Shown piece after piece: positions 5,334 through 5,453 of a stretch of 5,453 nucleotides of DNA (position 1 is the stretch's first letter; every line of letters begins with the position of its first letter). Location: contig DATDMG010000088.1 in NCBI GenBank assembly GCA_036518955.1, positions 1 to 5,453 of the forward strand, read 5' to 3'. The notes beneath the pieces are model-generated. The model did no database searches. It was not told the origin of the DNA and saw nothing but the letters and a program-made list of their open reading frames with translations. Source of the DNA: DATDMG01 sp036518955. GTDB lineage: Bacteria; Actinomycetota; Actinomycetes; Actinomycetales; Kineosporiaceae. Made by a program: the position numbers and the translations under genes.

Positions 5334-5453
5334 TGGCCACCCCCGAGAACGTGCACGACGACACCCAGGCACCCGTGCAGGGCCTGGCGGGCCGCAGCGC
5401 CGACCTGCTGCGCTTCGCCACCGCGGGCTCGGTGGACGACGGCAAGTCGACGC
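5333..5453 (+). CDS. cysN: Sulfate adenylyltransferase subunit 1 (GTPase), 5' part; possibly a CysNC fusion
   Basis: Only 40 codons are present before the right edge. The start ATG shares its A with the cysD stop, and AAGGAGG (5316-5322) lies ten bases upstream inside cysD. Residues 25-40 read LLRFATAGSVDDGKST, matching the N-terminal core of CysN, with the P-loop GSVDDGKS (32-39) that binds GTP. CysN is an EF-Tu-like GTPase whose GTP hydrolysis drives APS synthesis by CysD. The first 24 residues are a polar lead-in of ordinary length for the family. In many bacteria the gene continues into an APS kinase domain (CysNC); this cannot be judged here because the 3' part is outside the window. Confidence 0.93.
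   Translation, partial: MATPENVHDDTQAPVQGLAGRSADLLRFATAGSVDDGKST

Noticed and set aside
4242..5372. Minus-strand open frame of 376 codons opposite cysD
   Set aside because: It is a shadow of cysD, which is complete and fully motif-supported on the + strand.

Overview
The window reads as ordinary chromosome of a high-GC actinobacterium. Coding sequence ends almost every codon in G or C, GTG starts are used, and genes are packed with 1- or 4-base overlaps. Protein features point the same way: the Ala/Pro-rich tail on GlmU after the left-handed beta-helix, a two-domain (CTC-type) L25, and a CysQ whose motifs resemble the mycobacterial enzyme. The gene order and protein flavour would suit Frankia, Micromonosporaceae or relatives, but the genus cannot be fixed from the sequence alone. 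All genes lie on the + strand.

Left part (1-3516): the 3' part of glmU (UDP-GlcNAc synthesis for the cell wall) overlaps prs (PRPP synthetase) by four bases. A 369-bp gene-free stretch follows (1913-2281). Then comes rplY/ctc (ribosomal protein L25), which overlaps pth (peptidyl-tRNA hydrolase) by four bases. This is the long-known glmU-prs-ctc-pth neighbourhood, shared by Bacillus and many actinobacteria. It links precursor supply (UDP-GlcNAc, PRPP) with ribosome function and peptidyl-tRNA recycling.

Right part (3586-5453): a sulfate-activation set begins with its own strong Shine-Dalgarno sequence. It consists of cysQ (PAP phosphatase), cysD (ATP sulfurylase small subunit) and the first 40 codons of cysN (ATP sulfurylase GTPase subunit). 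CysD and CysN together make APS from ATP and sulfate. CysQ removes PAP, and possibly PAPS, formed downstream. cysD and cysN overlap by one base, as expected for subunits of one complex.

I saw no mobile element, CRISPR array, tRNA/rRNA gene or unknown protein family, and no sign of a previously undescribed multi-gene system. The least explained material is non-coding. The prs-rplY gap carries a perfect 14-bp inverted repeat (1958-1971 / 2065-2078), and the 9-mer ATGATCACG occurs there three times (twice on +, once on -). A TAGGAT -10-like box follows directly, and then comes a roughly 180-nt rplY leader with GC-rich hairpins and two 10-bp direct repeats. A second oddity is a short island of A/T-ending codons inside glmU (about 675-737).
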